DNA from: Gottschalkia acidurici 9a
GTDB lineage: Bacteria; Bacillota; Clostridia; Tissierellales; Gottschalkiaceae
Direction: 5' to 3'
DNA length: 64,000 nucleotides
Assembly (NCBI RefSeq): GCF_000299355.1
Contig: NC_018664.1
Coordinates: 2,774,380-2,838,379 of the forward strand
The notes beneath the pieces were generated by a model that saw nothing but the letters and a program-made list of their open reading frames with translations, did not search any database and was not told the DNA's origin. The first letter of the stretch is position 1. Each line of letters opens with the position of its first letter. Made by a program: the position numbers and the translations under genes. Positions 37,364 through 46,758 of this stretch are shown piece after piece.

Positions 37364-38533
37364 CTATATATTTAGCGGTGATCCATAAAACGCAGATTCT
37401 AGTACTTTCTTTAGATCTTCTACACTAGTTTCTCTAGGATTTGAACCTGTACATGGATCTAGTAATGCGTTCTCTGCAATATAGTCTATTGTAGAGTTAA
37501 ACTTTTCTTCATCTACTCCAGCTTCTCCCAGTGTACTTGGTATATCTAGTATAACATTAAAGTAATCTATGGACTCTATCAATGATTCTACTAGTTGCTT
37601 TTCAGTTCCTCCCTGTAGTCCTAGCATTCTGGCTATATCAGCGTATCTGTTTAACGCTGTCTTAGAGTTAAACTTAATTACATGTGGAAGTAATATTGCA
37701 TTACAACATCCATGTGGTATTCCATATTGAGCTCCTATTTTATGAGCTAAACTATGGGAAATTCCTAGTAAAGCATTACTAAATGACATACCTGCTAAAC
37801 ATTGTGCTATATGCATTTCTCCCCTTGCTTCTTCACATCCATTATATGAATCTATTAAATTATCATAAATCATAGATATGGACTCTTTAGCCAATGCATC
37901 TGAAAAACTAGATCTATTAGATGCCACGTATGCTTCTATAGCATGGGTAAGTGCATCCATACCAGTATGTGCTACTAGCTTTGGAGGCATAGTTTGTGGT
38001 ATATCGCTATCTAGAATAGCTATATCTGGAGTTATTTCAAAGTCTGCTAATGGATACTTTATTTTTTGTGAATAGTCTGTAATTACTGAAAATGCTGTTA
38101 CTTCTGTCGCTGTACCACTTGTAGAAGGAATTGCTACGAAAATAGCTTTATTTCTGAGTTTAGGCATAGTAAATGGATTCTTAATGTCATCAAAAGTCTT
38201 TTCTGGATGTTCGTAGAATACCCACATGGCCTTTGCGGCATCTATAGGTGAACCCCCACCAATTGAAACTATAACATCGGGTTGAAATTCTTTCATTTTT
38301 TCTGCACCTTTAATTACTGTCTCTACAGAAGGATCTGGTTCCACTCCTGAAAATATTTCTACTTCTAGTCCGGCTTCTTTTAGATACTGTTCTGTTTTCT
38401 GAAGAAAACCGAACTTCTCCATCGATGATCCACCTGAAACTATAATAGCTTTTTTGTGTCCTTTAAGATTTTTTAATTCTTCTAGAGCTCCTTTTCCAAA
38501 ATATAAATCTCTAGGTAATGTAAATCTAGCCAT
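37364..38533 (-). CDS. iron-containing alcohol dehydrogenase
   Basis: 389 residues of the group III (Fe-ADH) family. The N-terminal nucleotide-binding part contains SIGGGSPIDAAKAMW, the GGGS NAD(P) motif. The C-terminal metal part shows HTGMDALTHAIEAYV and GISHSLAHKIGAQYGIPHG, split here as GISHSLAHKIGA and IPHG, which supply the metal-binding His residues. It oxidises or reduces alcohols/aldehydes; butanol dehydrogenase and 1,3-propanediol dehydrogenase are relatives, and the substrate cannot be fixed from sequence. Single gene, own terminator. Confidence 0.92.
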   Translation of the reverse strand: MARFTLPRDLYFGKGALEELKNLKGHKKAIIVSGGSSMEKFGFLQKTEQYLKEAGLEVEIFSGVEPDPSVETVIKGAEKMKEFQPDVIVSIGGGSPIDAAKAMWVFYEHPEKTFDDIKNPFTMPKLRNKAIFVAIPSTSGTATEVTAFSVITDYSQKIKYPLADFEITPDIAILDSDIPQTMPPKLVAHTGMDALTHAIEAYVASNRSSFSDALAKESISMIYDNLIDSYNGCEEARGEMHIAQCLAGMSFSNALLGISHSLAHKIGAQYGIPHGCCNAILLPHVIKFNSKTALNRYADIARMLGLQGGTEKQLVESLIESIDYFNVILDIPSTLGEAGVDEEKFNSTIDYIAENALLDPCTGSNPRETSVEDLKKVLESAFYGSPLNI

Positions 38534-38872
38534 ACTTTAACCCCTCCTCAAGTTGTTGTATATCTAATACACAATATATATATCCATATTTCATGAATTT
38601 AATTACCCTTTTTAAACTTTATGTAAATAATTACTTAATTCACTTTTAATTTAACAAAGATTTTTATATTTTTTAAACACTATTATTCTTTACTGTTGTA
38701 TATTAATAAGGTTTATTATATAAAGAATTTAGAAGTTATAGTATAAGACTATTATATGCTTAAGTATGTAAGTTCAATTATATGATAGAGTCTATATATG
38801 ATTTAGAATTAGAAATTTGATCTCTTTTATTTTTAAAAACATTTTACTATACCTTAGTCTTTATTTTATAAA
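38534..38872. other. AT-rich gap upstream of the second two-component system
   Basis: About 340 bases without a gene. It separates the divergent alcohol dehydrogenase and response-regulator genes and must hold both promoters, which I cannot place. Confidence 0.35.
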
Positions 38873-38894
38873 TCTTTAGAAATTCTTTAGATTT
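38873..38894 (+). promoter_or_regulatory. tandem 11-bp direct repeats upstream of the second response regulator
   Basis: TCTTTAGAAAT is followed directly by TCTTTAGATTT. The period and general sequence resemble the repeats at 3220-3241. A role as the OmpR-type binding site is inferred. Confidence 0.45.
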
Positions 38895-38954
38895 TACTAG
38901 AGTTTATTTTAAGAATTAAAAGATACGATAAGGGTATGGAAAGGAGGAAATAAG

Positions 38955-39659
38955 GTGGAGCCATATAACATCTTAGTTGTAGAAGATGAGCCGGACATAG
39001 CCATTGCTATAGAAGCATACTTAGTAAACCAAGGATATAAAGTTCTTATAGGAAGTAATGGACTTGAGGGGCTAGATATACTTGAAAAGGAAACAGTACA
39101 TCTAGCTATAGTGGATGTAATGATGCCAAAGATGGACGGAATAACTTTCACTATGAAATTAAGAGAACATTACGATTTTCCAGTTATAATATTATCAGCA
39201 AAATCAGAGGAAGTTGATAAAATAATGGGATTAAATATAGGAGCAGATGACTACATAACAAAACCGTTTAAACCTCTTGAACTTTTAGCAAGAGTAAATT
39301 CTCAACTAAGAAGATATGCAAAGTTTTTAAATATGATAAATCAAAATATTAATAAAAATAAAACTTTAATCGTGGGAGGGCTAGAGTTAGACATTGACGC
39401 AAAAGAAGTGACCTTAGACGGTAATCCAGTAAAGATGACACCTATTGAATTTAAGATACTTACATTACTTATGAAACATCCGGGAAGAGTTTTTTCTGCA
39501 GATGAAATATATGAAAGAGTATGGAATGAGCAAGCAATAAATACTGATACAATAATGGTTCATGTGAGAAATATAAGAGAAAAAATAGAGATAAATCCTA
39601 AAAATCCGAAATATTTAAAGGTGGTGTGGGGAGTTGGTTACAAAATTGAAAAGCAATAA
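38955..39659 (+). CDS. OmpR/PhoB-family response regulator
   Basis: 234 residues with a GTG start at 38955, seven bases after AAGGAGG. Receiver: VVEDEPD, the phospho-Asp in IVDVMMPKMDG, ILSAKS and DYITKPF. The DNA-binding winged helix at 135-234 ends VVWGVGYKIEKQ. It is the counterpart of the regulator at 2418-3110 in sequence and in gene order. The overlapping kinase gene begins within its last codons. Targets unknown. Confidence 0.93.
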   Translation: MEPYNILVVEDEPDIAIAIEAYLVNQGYKVLIGSNGLEGLDILEKETVHLAIVDVMMPKMDGITFTMKLREHYDFPVIILSAKSEEVDKIMGLNIGADDYITKPFKPLELLARVNSQLRRYAKFLNMINQNINKNKTLIVGGLELDIDAKEVTLDGNPVKMTPIEFKILTLLMKHPGRVFSADEIYERVWNEQAINTDTIMVHVRNIREKIEINPKNPKYLKVVWGVGYKIEKQ

Positions 39660-41805
39660 AGATAAGCTTAATAAAATAGGAGTAATTCTAATCATATTAA
39701 TAGCATCTATAGGTATGTGTTTATCTTATCCAAGTATAGAATATAGAGTAAACAAATATATAGATAATCCTTATGAAAGTGGTAGCTTAGTAAATGAACT
39801 TATTACATCTAATTATTCTTTATATTATAAGCTAAAGTCAAATAAAGTGGAGGGATCCGAAAAATTAAAGCCATCAGAATTGTTCTTTAATTTAGATGGT
39901 TTAACAGGATTAAAGAAAGATCTTATCTATCGTTCACGCGTGCTAGATAATGGTATAGCTAAGTGGACAACAAATTTAAATAATTCTTTGAAAAATTTAG
40001 ACTATTATGCAAAAGACAGTGAAACAATGGCTCAAGATTCAAGAAGTGATTATAAGATAGAGGATTTAGCAAAACAAGATAAAGGAAATATAGAAAAACT
40101 AAAAGGTATATATGATTTTTATGTAGTTGTAAAGTATGATGAACAAGGACAAGTAGTAATAACAGATATACATGGCGCAAGTAAAAGAGAACTGATTCGT
40201 ATATTCTCATTAAAAGAAGATGCCTATAATAAGCTAATGAATAGCGAAGATTATAAAAATGATGCAAAAATAAATCCTATTAAAAATGCCACGTTTGTTT
40301 ATGCTATACCTAAGAATTTAAAGCATATTGATAATATATCTAATTATGTTAATAAAGCTGAGAGACATTCATATAGTATAGAGAGTAACACTTTTATAGG
40401 TATTGCATTGATATTTATAGTAATAAGCGCCTTGGTAATTCCATATAAGAAATCAAAAGATATAATAGGTTTTAGGCAGATATCTAAGCTACCTTTTGAA
40501 ATATGGATAGTTCTAGTTTGGATTACCTTAAATTTTATATTTAAGTCTCCACAGTATCTAATAAGAGATAGCATTAATGGTAATTTTTCAATGTTTGGAT
40601 TAAGACTTAGCAAACATATGATTTCAGAATACTTAATATATATAGTAAACATAATCTACTGGTCTATATGCTTTGGATTAATATTTATAGAAACTGTTAA
40701 TTTGAAATATATATGGGGCAAAGGAATTAAAATCTATATTAAAGAAAGTTCACTAATATATAAAGTTATAATTAATAATTTAAAGATAACTTTTAAAAAT
40801 ATAGATTTAAGAAATAAAAATACAAAACAAATTATAATCATACTAGGGATAAACCTTATCTTTATAATGATTATGTGTGGTATGAGGCCTACCATCATAT
40901 ATGTAGCTATTATGTATAGTGTGATGCTCTTCATATTAATCAAGATAAAGCTAACTGATATACGTAAGAAATATAATAGAATACTAGAAATCACAAGTAA
41001 TATTTCAGAAGGTAATTTTAACACAATAGTTGAAGAAAACTTAGGTGTATTCCAACCACTGAAAGAAAAAATTGAAAATATACAAGAGGGATTTAAAAAT
41101 GCAGTAGATAAGGAAATAAAAAGTCAGAATATGAAAACTGAACTTATATCTAATGTCTCACACGATTTAAAAACCCCATTAACTGCTATTATTACTTATG
41201 TAGATTTACTTAAAGATAAGAATCTTTCTGAAGAGAAGCGTATAGCTTATTTGGATACGCTAGATAGAAAGTCTCAAAGACTACAGGAATTAGTAGAAGA
41301 TTTATTTGAAGTAAGTAAAGCCACAAGTGGAAATATAAGTTTAAATATAGTAGATGTAGACATAGTATCTCTAATGAAAGAAACATTGCTAGAACTGAAT
41401 GATAAGATAACAAACTCATCATTAGTATTAAGAAAAAACTTTCCAACTGGAAAGGTAATTCTGCCCTTAGATAGTCAACGTACTTTTAGAGTATTTGAGA
41501 ATCTCATAATAAATATAACAAAGTATGCAATGAAAGGCTCTCGAGTATATATTGATATTATAGATAGAGAAAATGAGGTAAATATAATTTTGAAAAATAT
41601 GACGGAGTCTGAAATAGATTATAATGTTAACGAGCTACTTGAAAGATTTGTTAGAGGAGATAAATCTCGTAACACTGAAGGGGCAGGATTAGGATTAGCA
41701 ATAGCAAAAAGTTTTGTAGAAATTCAAGGTGGTTGCTTTAATATTGACGTTGATGGTGATTTATTCAAAGTAACAATGATATTTGATAAAAATATTTCTA
41801 TATAA
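39634..41805 (+). CDS. sensor histidine kinase (large multi-TM type)
   Basis: 723 residues with a TTG start at 39634, inside the end of the regulator gene (26-nt overlap) after GTGGGGA. N-terminal membrane helix (about 12-30), extracytoplasmic region of about 200 residues, then around five helices between 245 and 440, a HAMP-like linker, HisKA with SNVSHDLKTPLTA, and the ATPase domain with a G box GAGLGLAIAKS. It has the same architecture as the kinase at 242-2440, but the extracytoplasmic regions differ. That suggests duplicate systems with different signals. Confidence 0.9.
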   Translation: MVTKLKSNKDKLNKIGVILIILIASIGMCLSYPSIEYRVNKYIDNPYESGSLVNELITSNYSLYYKLKSNKVEGSEKLKPSELFFNLDGLTGLKKDLIYRSRVLDNGIAKWTTNLNNSLKNLDYYAKDSETMAQDSRSDYKIEDLAKQDKGNIEKLKGIYDFYVVVKYDEQGQVVITDIHGASKRELIRIFSLKEDAYNKLMNSEDYKNDAKINPIKNATFVYAIPKNLKHIDNISNYVNKAERHSYSIESNTFIGIALIFIVISALVIPYKKSKDIIGFRQISKLPFEIWIVLVWITLNFIFKSPQYLIRDSINGNFSMFGLRLSKHMISEYLIYIVNIIYWSICFGLIFIETVNLKYIWGKGIKIYIKESSLIYKVIINNLKITFKNIDLRNKNTKQIIIILGINLIFIMIMCGMRPTIIYVAIMYSVMLFILIKIKLTDIRKKYNRILEITSNISEGNFNTIVEENLGVFQPLKEKIENIQEGFKNAVDKEIKSQNMKTELISNVSHDLKTPLTAIITYVDLLKDKNLSEEKRIAYLDTLDRKSQRLQELVEDLFEVSKATSGNISLNIVDVDIVSLMKETLLELNDKITNSSLVLRKNFPTGKVILPLDSQRTFRVFENLIINITKYAMKGSRVYIDIIDRENEVNIILKNMTESEIDYNVNELLERFVRGDKSRNTEGAGLGLAIAKSFVEIQGGCFNIDVDGDLFKVTMIFDKNISI

Positions 41806-41811
41806 TAATAA

Positions 41812-41844
41812 AAGACCTTCATCTTGTATAGGATGAAGGTTCTT
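41812..41844 (+). terminator. hairpin terminator
   Basis: AAGACCTTCATC and GATGAAGGTTCTT arms, directly after the kinase stop at 41805. Confidence 0.75.
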
Positions 41845-41903
41845 CAATTACTATATGGTTTTATTATATAGTTACTTTCATTTATTTTTATTATTTTATA
41901 CTA

Positions 41904-42875
41904 TCAATTATTATCCTTATCTTCACTTTCATCATATTCTTTCATAAGTGAATCAATGCACAAGTTGCATTTTCCCCTATGATCAGGTTTGCTATGAAAA
42001 CAACTACTACATGGTGAACTTTCTATTTGTATAGTAGAATGAACTATATTAAACTTTTCCTTTAACAGATGTTGAATTTCATGAATAATTTCTTCAGAAG
42101 CTTTTATATCTTTTTCATCAATAGATACAAGAGCCGTCATAGCCTTTACCTCTTTAGAAAGACTCCATAAGTGAATATCTCTTACACATATAACTTTAGA
42201 AACTGATTTTATTTCTCTACAAACTTCATTAATTGATATATCACTTGGTGCTGACTCTAAAAAAATCTTTATACATTCATATGACATTTTAATAGCACTT
42301 CTTAATATTAGTATTGAAAGAATAGCACTAAGGAAGGTATCTATCATATTAAATCCTGTAAAGTATATTACTGTAGCTCCTATAAGCACAGAAATATCAC
42401 CTATAATATCACCTACGAAATGTAAAAATGCACTTTGCACATTTATATTATCATTATTTTCTTTAAGTATTAGTAATATAAGAGTGTTAACTATAACCCC
42501 TAATACAGAAAAGAATATCATAAGTGTTGATTCAACAGGTACTGGATTTAAATATCTCACAACAGCTTTATATAATATAAATACTGATATTGCTATTAAT
42601 AATATATTATTAATAAGTGCAGTCAAAATACTATGTCTATAGTATCCAAATGTATATTTATGTGAGGCGGCTCTAGATGTCATCTTAAGCCCAATCCAAC
42701 TTATTATCAGTGCGATAAAGTCAGTTATCAAATGGAGAGAGTCGCTAAGTAGTGCTAAACTGTTAGCAAAAATCCCTCCTACAAGTTTAAACATAAACAC
42801 TATCAATACAAACATCATTGATTGTAGTATCTTTTTTTCACTATTTTTTAAATCTACGGAAGAGTTCTTTTTCAC
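41904..42875 (-). CDS. cation diffusion facilitator transporter
   Basis: 323 residues of the CDF/CzcD type, exporting divalent metals such as Zn(II) against protons. Six membrane helices (about 15-205) carry the metal-site motifs in LLSDSLHLITDFIAL and HFVGDIIGDISV. A cytoplasmic domain (about 210-295) follows. The C-terminus adds a Cys-rich tail, SPCSSCFHSKPDHRGKCNLC, that looks like a zinc-binding CxxC...CxxC knuckle, unusual for the family. It is a single gene. Its metal cannot be decided from sequence. Confidence 0.92.
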   Translation of the reverse strand: MKKNSSVDLKNSEKKILQSMMFVLIVFMFKLVGGIFANSLALLSDSLHLITDFIALIISWIGLKMTSRAASHKYTFGYYRHSILTALINNILLIAISVFILYKAVVRYLNPVPVESTLMIFFSVLGVIVNTLILLILKENNDNINVQSAFLHFVGDIIGDISVLIGATVIYFTGFNMIDTFLSAILSILILRSAIKMSYECIKIFLESAPSDISINEVCREIKSVSKVICVRDIHLWSLSKEVKAMTALVSIDEKDIKASEEIIHEIQHLLKEKFNIVHSTIQIESSPCSSCFHSKPDHRGKCNLCIDSLMKEYDESEDKDNN

Positions 42876-42975
42876 AATTAATAGCCTCCTAGAGTTAGCC
42901 GTAACTAACTTTTCTATTAATCAGTGTATGATAATTTTAAAAAATAGTTCTAAAATAAAACATCTATTTACTTCT

Positions 42976-45084
42976 TTATGCCTTTGCTATTTCACACAAC
43001 AAAGCTTTAAGAACTGGAAACCCTGATATATTATCTCTATTTTTTAAATCAGTAAGATAGTTTACGTTTCCTTCTTTCCATTCATCCACTTGAATTGGCG
43101 ATCCTCCACCTTGATTAACTTCTACTGTTCCTGGCAAAACTTTATCACTTACATCTGCATAGAAATATACCTCTCCACGTTTTGTTTTTACTTTTATACG
43201 ATCTCCATTTTCTATTCTCCTTCTTACAGCATCCTCAGGATTCATAAGTGCTAATGGTTTCTCTTGAAGCTTTAATAAACTTGGAATATTTAAATGCTGT
43301 GAACGAAATGTTGAGTGAATCCTAGCACCAGTATTTAAGATTAAAGGATAATCTTTAAATATATCTGTAGATTTCAGAGGGCTCTCAATTGGCTCTATAT
43401 ATTTAGGTAGTGGATCATAACCATAACTCTCTAAATATTCAGAGTATATCTCTAGCTTTCCTGACTTTGTAGGAAATCCTGCTTTCCCATCTCCTCTTAA
43501 CAGTCCTGATTCATATTTTTTGTACTTGCATTCAGGTATCGGTACTTCAACTCCATCTTCACTTTCTCTTAATTTCTTAAGTAGTTCTGGATTACCCGAA
43601 AAAGCTTTTTCAATAATTTCTTCTTCTGTTTGAGGATATAAATGTCCAAAACCTAGTCTATTAGCTAACTCACCAAGAATTAGCATATCATTTCTAGCTT
43701 GTCCCACAGGCTCAATTACTTTCCGACGTAAACGTGCATATCCTGGATATCTTTGATATGAATCTATTTCAAAGTGTGTTGTAGCTGGAAGTACAACATC
43801 AGCGAATAGAGCATCTTTAGTCATAAAGCGATCTATTACAACCATTAAATCTAATTCTTTAAATGCTTTTTCGTAAATATTTGGTTGTGGATATGACGTA
43901 AGTATAGATGATCCAATGTTCAATAGACCTCTAATTTTATATGGATTGCTGTCTAAAACTGCCTTTGGAAACTCCATAAATTGAGCATCATCTGTTAAAT
44001 CGTAAAATACAGGATATTCACTAGCTCCGATAGCCTTTACATGACTTGGTTTTTTAATATCCTTTTTTATTACAGATTGTGGTTTGAAGTAAATACCTCC
44101 AGGTACATCAATATTTCCTGATAATGCCCATAATATATAAACAGCACGAATATTTTGTACTCCACTATTAGTATATTCTAGACCTGTATAAGTACGTAGT
44201 GTTGCATGATTAGCCGTTGCAATTTCTCTTGCTAGAGAAACTACTCTGTCTTTTGGTACTTTAGTTATACGTTCCACTTCTTCCGGAGTAAACTTAGTTA
44301 CATACTCTTTTAATTCTTTAAATCCAACTGTCCATTTCTCAATAAATTCTTTATCATATAATTTTTCCTGAATTATTACATTAATAACTCCTAGTGCTAA
44401 TGCTCCATCAGTTCCTGATCTTATAGGTATCCATTCATCTGCTCTCTTTGCAATATCACTTTTCATATGGTCTATTACGATTATTTTTTTACCCTGTTCT
44501 TTAGCTTTCATTATTTGATGAAATGAAAATGGAGGTGAGTCAGTTACTGGATTTGCTCCCCATATTACTATTAAATTAGTATTTTCGTACTCTGGTTCTA
44601 TATTGTATCCCATTAATCCATAAGTTGTCATAGGTGCAAATACACCAAATGATTGATAACAAAGAGAACCTACACTAGATACATTAGGTGAACCAAATTC
44701 CCATAAAAACTTTGTTCCAAGTACATTATCTATTTCAGAAAAAGATTGTTCAAAGACTCCTCTTCCAGAGTGGCTTATTATAGATTCAGCGCCATATTTA
44801 TTTTTAAGTTCTTTCATCTTATCTGTAACATAATCAAGTGCTTCATCCCACTCAGCTTCACGAAATTTACCTTCTCCTCTTTTTCCAATACGTATCAATG
44901 GCTTGTTTATTCTATCTTTAGAATAGACAATTTCAGCTGCTGCCTTACCACGTATACACATTGTACCAAAAGGTGCTTCCTTATTCGGTTTTACATCAAC
45001 TAGTACTCCATCTTTTACTTCAGCTTCTATAGCACACCCTCCTGGACATACCCCACAAATTGCATTTACTTTTGTATTTTCCAT
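42976..45084 (-). CDS. molybdopterin oxidoreductase, bis-MGD family
   Basis: 702 residues from ATG 45084 with AGGGGTGG upstream; a GTG nine bases earlier is less likely. An N-terminal [4Fe-4S] motif, CGVCPGGC then CIRGK, is followed by molybdopterin-binding domains including NLIVIWGANPVTDSPPF. A C-terminal dinucleotide-binding domain ends near HSTFRSQHLNIP. A Cys in GSLCYQSFG is a plausible Mo/W ligand, as in polysulfide- or thiosulfate-reductase types. There is no signal peptide and no ferredoxin or membrane subunit beside it, so the electron partner is not visible. The substrate is unknown. Confidence 0.88.
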   Translation of the reverse strand: MENTKVNAICGVCPGGCAIEAEVKDGVLVDVKPNKEAPFGTMCIRGKAAAEIVYSKDRINKPLIRIGKRGEGKFREAEWDEALDYVTDKMKELKNKYGAESIISHSGRGVFEQSFSEIDNVLGTKFLWEFGSPNVSSVGSLCYQSFGVFAPMTTYGLMGYNIEPEYENTNLIVIWGANPVTDSPPFSFHQIMKAKEQGKKIIVIDHMKSDIAKRADEWIPIRSGTDGALALGVINVIIQEKLYDKEFIEKWTVGFKELKEYVTKFTPEEVERITKVPKDRVVSLAREIATANHATLRTYTGLEYTNSGVQNIRAVYILWALSGNIDVPGGIYFKPQSVIKKDIKKPSHVKAIGASEYPVFYDLTDDAQFMEFPKAVLDSNPYKIRGLLNIGSSILTSYPQPNIYEKAFKELDLMVVIDRFMTKDALFADVVLPATTHFEIDSYQRYPGYARLRRKVIEPVGQARNDMLILGELANRLGFGHLYPQTEEEIIEKAFSGNPELLKKLRESEDGVEVPIPECKYKKYESGLLRGDGKAGFPTKSGKLEIYSEYLESYGYDPLPKYIEPIESPLKSTDIFKDYPLILNTGARIHSTFRSQHLNIPSLLKLQEKPLALMNPEDAVRRRIENGDRIKVKTKRGEVYFYADVSDKVLPGTVEVNQGGGSPIQVDEWKEGNVNYLTDLKNRDNISGFPVLKALLCEIAKA

Positions 45085-45291
45085 AGTTTCCACCCCTAAT
45101 AGTAAAAAATATCATATAAAATTCTATCATACTATTAGCACTTATTTTCTTATCTCCATATTTTTTATAGTCATATATAAGTCTATAGATTTTTTCTATA
45201 CATGGTTGTCTTAAAAAAATCCTATAAAAAAACTATATATATTTATGATTTTTACATTTCATAATTATATATAGTCGCTTCTTAAAATCTA

Positions 45292-45768
45292 TTATTTTAT
45301 TATATCTCCAAACTTACCATCTATCGCCTTTAATAAATCATTCGGTAAAAGTTCTATTTGAATGCCGATTTTGCCCCCACTAACTACAATTGTCTCTAAA
45401 GATTCAGCACTATTGTTTATAAAAGTTTTATATAGCTTCTTCATTCCAACAGGTGAACAGCCTCCTCTTATATACCCTGTATGTTTTGTTATATCATTTA
45501 CTGCTATCATTTCTATTTTCTTTTTTCCAGTTACCTTAGAAGCTTTTTTTAGATCTAATTCTTCTATTACTGGTATTATAAAAACATAGATTTCTTTGCT
45601 TGTACCCTGTGCAACTAACGTCTTATATACACTTTCTACACTTTTTCCTATTTTCTCTGCTACTGATACTCCATCTATTTTGCCATCCTTATTATCATAG
45701 GTAATTACTTTATAATCTATTTTCTTACTATCCAAAATTCTCATTGCATTTGTCTTCACTTGTGCCAT
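45292..45768 (-). CDS. ybaK: Cys-tRNA(Pro)/aminoacyl-tRNA deacylase, YbaK/EbsC family
   Basis: 158 residues from ATG 45768 after AGGAGTGG. It hydrolyses mischarged Cys-tRNA(Pro). Family marks: TNAMRILDSKKIDYKV, AEKIGKSVESVYKTLVAQG and ITKHTGYIRGGCSPVGMKK. The conserved Lys in KTLV is present. It probably works with prolyl-tRNA synthetase, which is not in the window. Normal length. Confidence 0.93.
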   Translation of the reverse strand: MAQVKTNAMRILDSKKIDYKVITYDNKDGKIDGVSVAEKIGKSVESVYKTLVAQGTSKEIYVFIIPVIEELDLKKASKVTGKKKIEMIAVNDITKHTGYIRGGCSPVGMKKLYKTFINNSAESLETIVVSGGKIGIQIELLPNDLLKAIDGKFGDIIK

Positions 45769-45817
45769 CATTACCACTCCTGTAAAAAAATTTATTAAAT
45801 TTTATAAGAATATATGG

Positions 45818-46606
45818 TTACTTAATCAGGTATGACCTATATAAAGTAATCTTCTTATATCCTAGTTTATTATATACTCTTTCTCCAACAGCAGATGCCT
45901 GTAAAATTACAGCTTCTGCTCCTAATTCAAATCCTATATTTGTAGCTACTTGTGCTATGTATCCTCCTAGTCCTTGACCTCTCGCATCTTCAATAGTTCC
46001 TACCCAGTAAATTCCTGCTATGCGATCTGACATTACTGTTAATGCAGTTGCAACAGGTTCATCGTTCTTATAGATTACAAAAGATATAACATTAGAATCA
46101 ATTAGTGTTTTATTTGAGCTAAACATGCACTCTATAACTTCATCAGTTTTATCGAAAGCATTTTTCGTTACTAGTGCGAAATCCTTTATTTCCTTTTCCG
46201 AATTAACTCGTTTTAGTTCAAATCCATCAGGTAGTTCTAATAAGTCTATCTTTTCATTTATTATCATTACTGACGATCCTGGTTCCCGTTTTGGTTTTAA
46301 TCCCTTTTGTTTAAGTATCTTTTCAAGCTTATAATCTTCATGATCTCTTATCCAAACTGAATAACTAAAATTAGTAGTTTTAAAGAACTTCTCTGCCTCA
46401 TTAAGCATCTCTTCTGCATAATCATCATTGAAACAAAATGCACCATTAAGGTGTCCATCTTCACTATCAACACCAATTGTATATATTATATAGTTTTCAG
46501 TTTCATATAGTTTTCCACTTTTAATACTCTTAACTCTATGTACTATAGAGTCTACTAAATTTTCATCTGCTAGTTTTAACCAGTTTGACAACTCATTTTC
46601 ACACAC
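45818..46606 (-). CDS. GNAT-family N-acetyltransferase
   Basis: 262 residues. The C-terminal GNAT domain (about 130-262) has the acetyl-CoA-binding loop DARGQGLGGYIAQVATN and the end GERVYNKLGYKKI. The N-terminal 120 residues are less conserved and may be a second, degenerate GNAT-like fold. The substrate is unknown. It precedes ybaK by 49 bases on the same strand and may be co-transcribed. Confidence 0.9.
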   Translation of the reverse strand: MCENELSNWLKLADENLVDSIVHRVKSIKSGKLYETENYIIYTIGVDSEDGHLNGAFCFNDDYAEEMLNEAEKFFKTTNFSYSVWIRDHEDYKLEKILKQKGLKPKREPGSSVMIINEKIDLLELPDGFELKRVNSEKEIKDFALVTKNAFDKTDEVIECMFSSNKTLIDSNVISFVIYKNDEPVATALTVMSDRIAGIYWVGTIEDARGQGLGGYIAQVATNIGFELGAEAVILQASAVGERVYNKLGYKKITLYRSYLIK

Positions 46607-46758
46607 AATACATCCCTCCTAACTTTAATCTTATTCAAACTACTAATTTATAGCTTTCACTTATTATTTATGTTAATTATATCATATAAAAAAACTCCTT
46701 CTTAAAGCAAATTTCTATTAAAACTTGCTTAAAAAAGAGCTCAAAAATACCATTTCTA

